Assembly: GCA_964611345.1 (NCBI GenBank)
Contig: CAZSYU010000005.1
Location: 1-64,000 of the forward strand
From: JALZVT01 sp964611345
Lineage (GTDB): Bacteria; Pseudomonadota; Gammaproteobacteria; Pseudomonadales; Azotimanducaceae
Length of the DNA stretch: 64,000 nucleotides
Direction of reading: 5' to 3'
Part shown: one piece after another, positions 61,967-64,000 of the stretch
How positions within the stretch are numbered: the first letter of the stretch is position 1
Layout: each line of letters opens with the position of its first letter
Notes under the pieces: model-generated
What the model was told of the DNA's origin: nothing
The model's input: only the letters and a program-made list of their open reading frames with translations
The model's database searches: none
Program-made: the position numbers and the translations under genes

Positions 61967-61972
61967 ATTCTA
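61967..61972 (-). promoter_or_regulatory. Possible -10 box of the tRNA gene
   Basis: TAGAAT on the minus strand (five of six consensus bases) ends 9 bases before the tRNA 5' end and is followed by a G/C-rich discriminator (TCGCGTCCC), as in stringently controlled stable-RNA promoters. No good -35 box is seen at the right distance. Confidence 0.35.
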
Positions 61973-62040
61973 CCATGAAGTATGCAGCCTACGGCTCGGC
62001 ATACCGCCTGCAAGATACGACCGAAGGCGCGCATTTTGCA

Positions 62041-62997
62041 CTAAACAAAATGCATCGCAACCAGGTCTTTAAGCGCGACATGTCCCTGCAACTCGCCCGC
62101 AGAATTCACCACCGGCAACTCACCAATGCGCAATTTTTGGAGGATATTCACCGCTTCGGTGGCGAGGACATCTGGCGTCACCCGTTGGCAATCAGAAGTC
62201 ATCACTTCGGCAATAGGTTGGGTCAAGAGGCTGTCATCGCCAATATGGCGACGCAAGTCACCATCCGTAAACACACCAGTCAGATTGTCATTCTCCAGGA
62301 TAAAAACGGCCCCGGCTTTGTGCAAGGTAATGCAATTGAGGGCGTCTGCCACCGTGGCCGAACCTACGACCCAGGGGGTCTCACCAAGGGGGCGCATTAT
62401 CTCCGCCACTCGCATGAGGCTGCGTCCGAGCGCGCCACCAGGATGGAAGCGAGCGTATTCCTCGCGCCCAAAAGCGCGCGCCTTCATGACGGCGAGAGCC
62501 AGCGCATCCCCCAGGGCCAGCAACACGGTCGTGGAGACACTGGGCGCCATGCCGATGGGACAAGCCTCGTCGATCTCACCCACATTCAGCACGACATCGG
62601 CGGCCTGGCCGAGCGGCGAGGCAGGCACAGACGTCATCGCTATCGTTGCGCAACCAATGCGCTTTAGCATCGGCAACAGACGGACAATTTCTTCGCTGCT
62701 ACCGCTATTGGACAGCAAGACCACAACATCTGGCTCGCGCAGCCGACCCAAATCACCGTGCATGGCATCGGAAGGGTGCAACGCAAAACTGGGGGTGCCT
62801 GTACTCGCAAGCGTAGCGCTAAGTTTCTGGCCAATCAGCCAGGGTTTGCCGATTCCCGTAACGACAACGTGGCCACCGCACTCAAGCATTAACCCTGCTG
62901 CAGCTGCAAAGCTCTCATCAAGTACCTCTACCAAATGCTCGATACCCGCCGCTTCTTGCCGCAGCACATCTCGACCAAACTCAAGCAGGTCTGTCAC
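62041..62997 (-). CDS. kdsD: D-arabinose 5-phosphate isomerase (KdsD/KpsF family)
   Basis: 318 residues. SIS domain (VVVTGIGKPWLIGQKLSATL, LLSNSGSSEEIVRLLP, FHPGGALGRSLM) followed by two CBS domains. It converts ribulose-5-P to arabinose-5-P, the substrate of KdsA, which is encoded next to it. In E. coli kdsD lies between yrbG and kdsC; here it is 52 kb away. GTG at 62997 has GAGGG 6 bases upstream and is preferred to the TTG at 63015. Confidence 0.93.
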   Translation of the reverse strand: MTDLLEFGRDVLRQEAAGIEHLVEVLDESFAAAAGLMLECGGHVVVTGIGKPWLIGQKLSATLASTGTPSFALHPSDAMHGDLGRLREPDVVVLLSNSGSSEEIVRLLPMLKRIGCATIAMTSVPASPLGQAADVVLNVGEIDEACPIGMAPSVSTTVLLALGDALALAVMKARAFGREEYARFHPGGALGRSLMRVAEIMRPLGETPWVVGSATVADALNCITLHKAGAVFILENDNLTGVFTDGDLRRHIGDDSLLTQPIAEVMTSDCQRVTPDVLATEAVNILQKLRIGELPVVNSAGELQGHVALKDLVAMHFV

Positions 62998-63007
62998 GCG
63001 CGCGCCC

Positions 63008-63853
63008 TCACTCAATGATCAACTCTGGGAGAGCCTTCACCAGATCGTCGACTTGCTTCATTTGTGCGAGGAACGCTTGCAGCAAGCCAAGTGGCAAGGC
63101 ACTCGGACCATCACACTTAGCCTGGTCCGGATCAGGGTGAGCCTCCAGAAACAGTCCTGCAATGCCGACAGCCAGGCCAGCACGAGCAAGTTCCGCGACC
63201 TGAGCGCGGCGACCGCCAGAGGCCGCGGAGCCTGCACCGCGCATCTGCAACGCGTGCGTGACATCAAAGGTAACGGGTATGTCGGAGCCGCCCTGTTTCA
63301 TGGTGTTGAACCCAAGCATATCCACCACCACATTGTCGTAGCCAAAGCAGGTACCCCGTTCGCACAGCAACAACCGCGTGTTCCCAGACGCCGCGGCCTT
63401 CGCCACCACGTGCTGCATCTGGCTCGGGCTCATGTACTGGGGTTTCTTGATGTGCAACACGGCTCCAGTCGCCGCTGCCGCCGCGATCAGATCGGTTTGC
63501 CGTGCCAGAAACGCCGGTATTTGCAGCACCGTGCAAACTTCAGACACTGGCCCCGCCTGGGTGGCGTCATGAATGTCTGTGATTACCGGCACGTCAAAGG
63601 TCTTTGCGACCTCCTCGAGTACCCGCAGCCCTTCTTCCAGCCCCGGACCGCGAAAGGATGCGCCGGAAGAGCGGTTGGCCTTGTCAAAGGAGGCTTTAAA
63701 AACATACGGCATGCCCAACGCCTGGGTCGTTTGTACAAACGACTCTGCAACCTGGAGCGCCAGATCTCGCGACTCAATAACATTCAAGCCACCGATGAGC
63801 ACGGCAGGCTGGCTATTGCCCACGGTAATGTCACCAATCTGTACCTGGCTCAA
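63008..63853 (-). CDS. kdsA: 3-deoxy-8-phosphooctulonate synthase (Kdo-8-P synthase)
   Basis: 281 residues. Condenses PEP with arabinose-5-P to Kdo-8-P. Marks are GGLNVIESRDLALQVAESF, YVFKASFDKANRSSGASFRG, PVITDIHDATQA and VHIKKPQYMSP-like LHIKKPQYMSPSQMQHVVAK. There is no ATG near the expected N-terminus; the TTG at 63853 gives the family length and overlaps an upstream stop as TTGA. Coupled to kdsD, 10 bases on. Confidence 0.94.
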   Translation of the reverse strand: MSQVQIGDITVGNSQPAVLIGGLNVIESRDLALQVAESFVQTTQALGMPYVFKASFDKANRSSGASFRGPGLEEGLRVLEEVAKTFDVPVITDIHDATQAGPVSEVCTVLQIPAFLARQTDLIAAAAATGAVLHIKKPQYMSPSQMQHVVAKAAASGNTRLLLCERGTCFGYDNVVVDMLGFNTMKQGGSDIPVTFDVTHALQMRGAGSAASGGRRAQVAELARAGLAVGIAGLFLEAHPDPDQAKCDGPSALPLGLLQAFLAQMKQVDDLVKALPELIIE

Positions 63854-64000
63854 ACTAAAGCTCTCATCAAAGTTCCTCTCAGCCGCTCCAGGACCACATG
63901 CTCGGGGTTCGCGCTGCGCCGGATTGTCCACTGGGAGGCACCGGCAAACAAGGCCCAAACGGGTGCAAAGCCGGGCGACGATCGACCCTGAATGCTATCC
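63850..64000 (-). CDS. C-terminal end of an upstream gene, unidentified (partial)
   Basis: An open minus-strand frame enters at the window edge and runs 49 codons to a TGA at 63850-63852 that overlaps the kdsA TTG start. The translated end includes PVWALFAGASQWTIRRSA and ERLRGTLMRALV. It does not look like the end of CTP synthase, the usual kdsA neighbour. The stop/start overlap supports a real gene, but the visible part is too short to name. Confidence 0.4.
   Translation of the reverse strand, partial: DSIQGRSSPGFAPVWALFAGASQWTIRRSANPEHVVLERLRGTLMRALV

Noticed and set aside
62126..63991. 621-codon plus-strand frame opposite kdsD and kdsA
   Set aside because: Long but entirely antisense to two certain genes; composition is typical of G+C-driven shadow frames (rich in Arg, Ser, Pro).
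1..64000. CRISPR arrays, insertion sequences, prophage or toxin-antitoxin pairs
   Set aside because: No regularly spaced repeats, transposase, integrase or phage-like proteins were found on either strand.

Overview
The window is a dense stretch of gammaproteobacterial chromosome. The evidence is gene content and order: an mlaFEDCB-ibaG-murA-hisG-hisD operon diverging from yrbG-kdsC-lptCAB-rpoN-hpf-ptsN-rapZ-ptsO, then tldD/pmbA, yhdP-rng-maf-mreDCB and kdsD-kdsA. GatCAB instead of a direct-only glutamine system, a short-form HisG and a one-chain (alpha2-type) glycyl-tRNA synthetase point to a lineage outside the enterics, but the sequence alone does not fix a genus. Coding density is high, many starts are GTG or TTG, and there are no insertion sequences, prophage genes or CRISPR arrays.

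Layout. 1-634 is non-coding and holds two inverted copies of an unusual hairpin repeat. 635-8448 (minus) is a ten-gene operon for phospholipid retention in the outer membrane (Mla), an IbaG/BolA protein, the first step of peptidoglycan synthesis, two histidine steps and the ATPase ZapE. 8682-12192 (plus) makes Kdo precursor (KdsC) and the LptC/A/B parts of the LPS export machine, followed by sigma-54 and the nitrogen-PTS block, then MgtE. 17637-30080 (mostly minus) has the PmbA/TldD protease pair on both sides of divergent yjgA, then YhdP, RNase G, Maf and MreDCB. 30224-33539 is gatCAB. 33672-38579 is a small metabolic set: ferredoxin-NADP reductase, a Zn-ribbon/OB protein plus thiolase pair, a phosphodiesterase, DUF1499 and an SDR. 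38711-40072 is glyQS.

40046-61859 is a surface-polysaccharide locus between glyQS and a CAU-anticodon tRNA gene. It makes GDP-mannose (ManC) and GDP-L-fucose (Gmd, Fcl), and contains at least six glycosyltransferases, two FkbM-type methyltransferases, a cytidylyltransferase paired with a 2-hydroxyacid dehydrogenase, a Wzm/Wzt ABC exporter with a C-terminal extension on Wzt, and an O-antigen-ligase-type membrane protein. There is no Wzx flippase, so the logic is ABC-transporter-dependent O-polysaccharide export. The most unusual proteins here are a membrane-anchored coiled coil carrying a methyltransferase-like domain directly before wzm-wzt (a possible chain-length ruler and capping enzyme), a 1032-residue GT2/DUF115-like/GT4 fusion, and a separate membrane-anchored paralogue of its central domain. 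The window closes with kdsD and kdsA, which link back to kdsC and the lpt genes at the other side.

All functional calls are from reading motifs, lengths and neighbourhood; no database search or structure prediction was run.
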